Shown piece after piece: positions 5,922-5,929 of a stretch of DNA of 5,929 nucleotides. The notes below the pieces were generated by a model. It worked only from the letters and a program-made list of their open reading frames with translations, did no database searches and was not told where the DNA came from. The DNA is taken from positions 1 to 5,929 of the forward strand of contig DAOVTG010000159.1 of NCBI GenBank assembly GCA_030633185.1, written 5' to 3'. Origin of the DNA: Deltaproteobacteria bacterium. Lineage in GTDB: Bacteria; Desulfobacterota; Anaeroferrophillalia; Anaeroferrophillales; Tharpellaceae. Position 1 is the first letter of the stretch; every line of letters begins with the position of its first letter. The translations under genes were made by a program, and so were the position numbers.

Positions 5922-5929
5922 CGAAAATT

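Noticed and set aside
1..5929. CRISPR array, riboswitch, toxin-antitoxin or phage-defence genes
   Set aside because: There are no regularly spaced direct repeats, no recognised aptamer, and no additional plausible genes outside the three assigned.

Overview
The window holds three ordinary housekeeping protein genes and two tRNA genes, bracketed by two inverted copies of a structured, roughly 126-bp non-coding repeat. The proteins (PepN-type aminopeptidase, glyoxalase II, bacterial CysRS), the sigma70-type promoter boxes and the CCA-encoding tRNAs point to a Gram-negative proteobacterium-like organism. The repeat ends, of the form GATGGCnnnGTAAAAAGTC, remind me of dispersed repeats in sulfate-reducing and related Deltaproteobacteria (Desulfobacterota). 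That placement is an impression from memory, not a demonstrated match.

Layout. Positions 1-138 hold repeat copy 1, which overlaps the last codons of pepN. Then come pepN (126-2831, minus) and gloB (2860-3636, minus), 28 bp apart and probably one gloB-pepN transcript. A gene-free stretch of about 240 bp follows. Next are a strong Rho-independent terminator and tRNA-Leu(CAG), both on the minus strand (3871-4008). A 157-bp divergent region at 4009-4165 carries a consensus promoter for cysS and a plausible overlapping promoter for tRNA-Leu. cysS (4166-5599, plus, GTG start) runs straight into repeat copy 2 (5598-5736). A short repeat-end fragment (5759-5775) abuts a TTGACA box, followed by tRNA-Val(GAC) at 5847-5921.

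The genes do not form one pathway. cysS and the two tRNAs serve translation, gloB detoxifies methylglyoxal-derived S-lactoylglutathione, and pepN recycles peptides. I see no defence system, transposase, CRISPR array or other exotic coding system here. The signal most worth a second look is the repeat. Its two copies are about 89% identical, have terminal inverted repeats, keep a 17-bp inner stem through compensatory changes, and share an invariant apical segment of about 29 nt. Both sit in the same orientation exactly at the stop codon of a gene. A second item is the pair of interleaved divergent promoters between tRNA-Leu and cysS.
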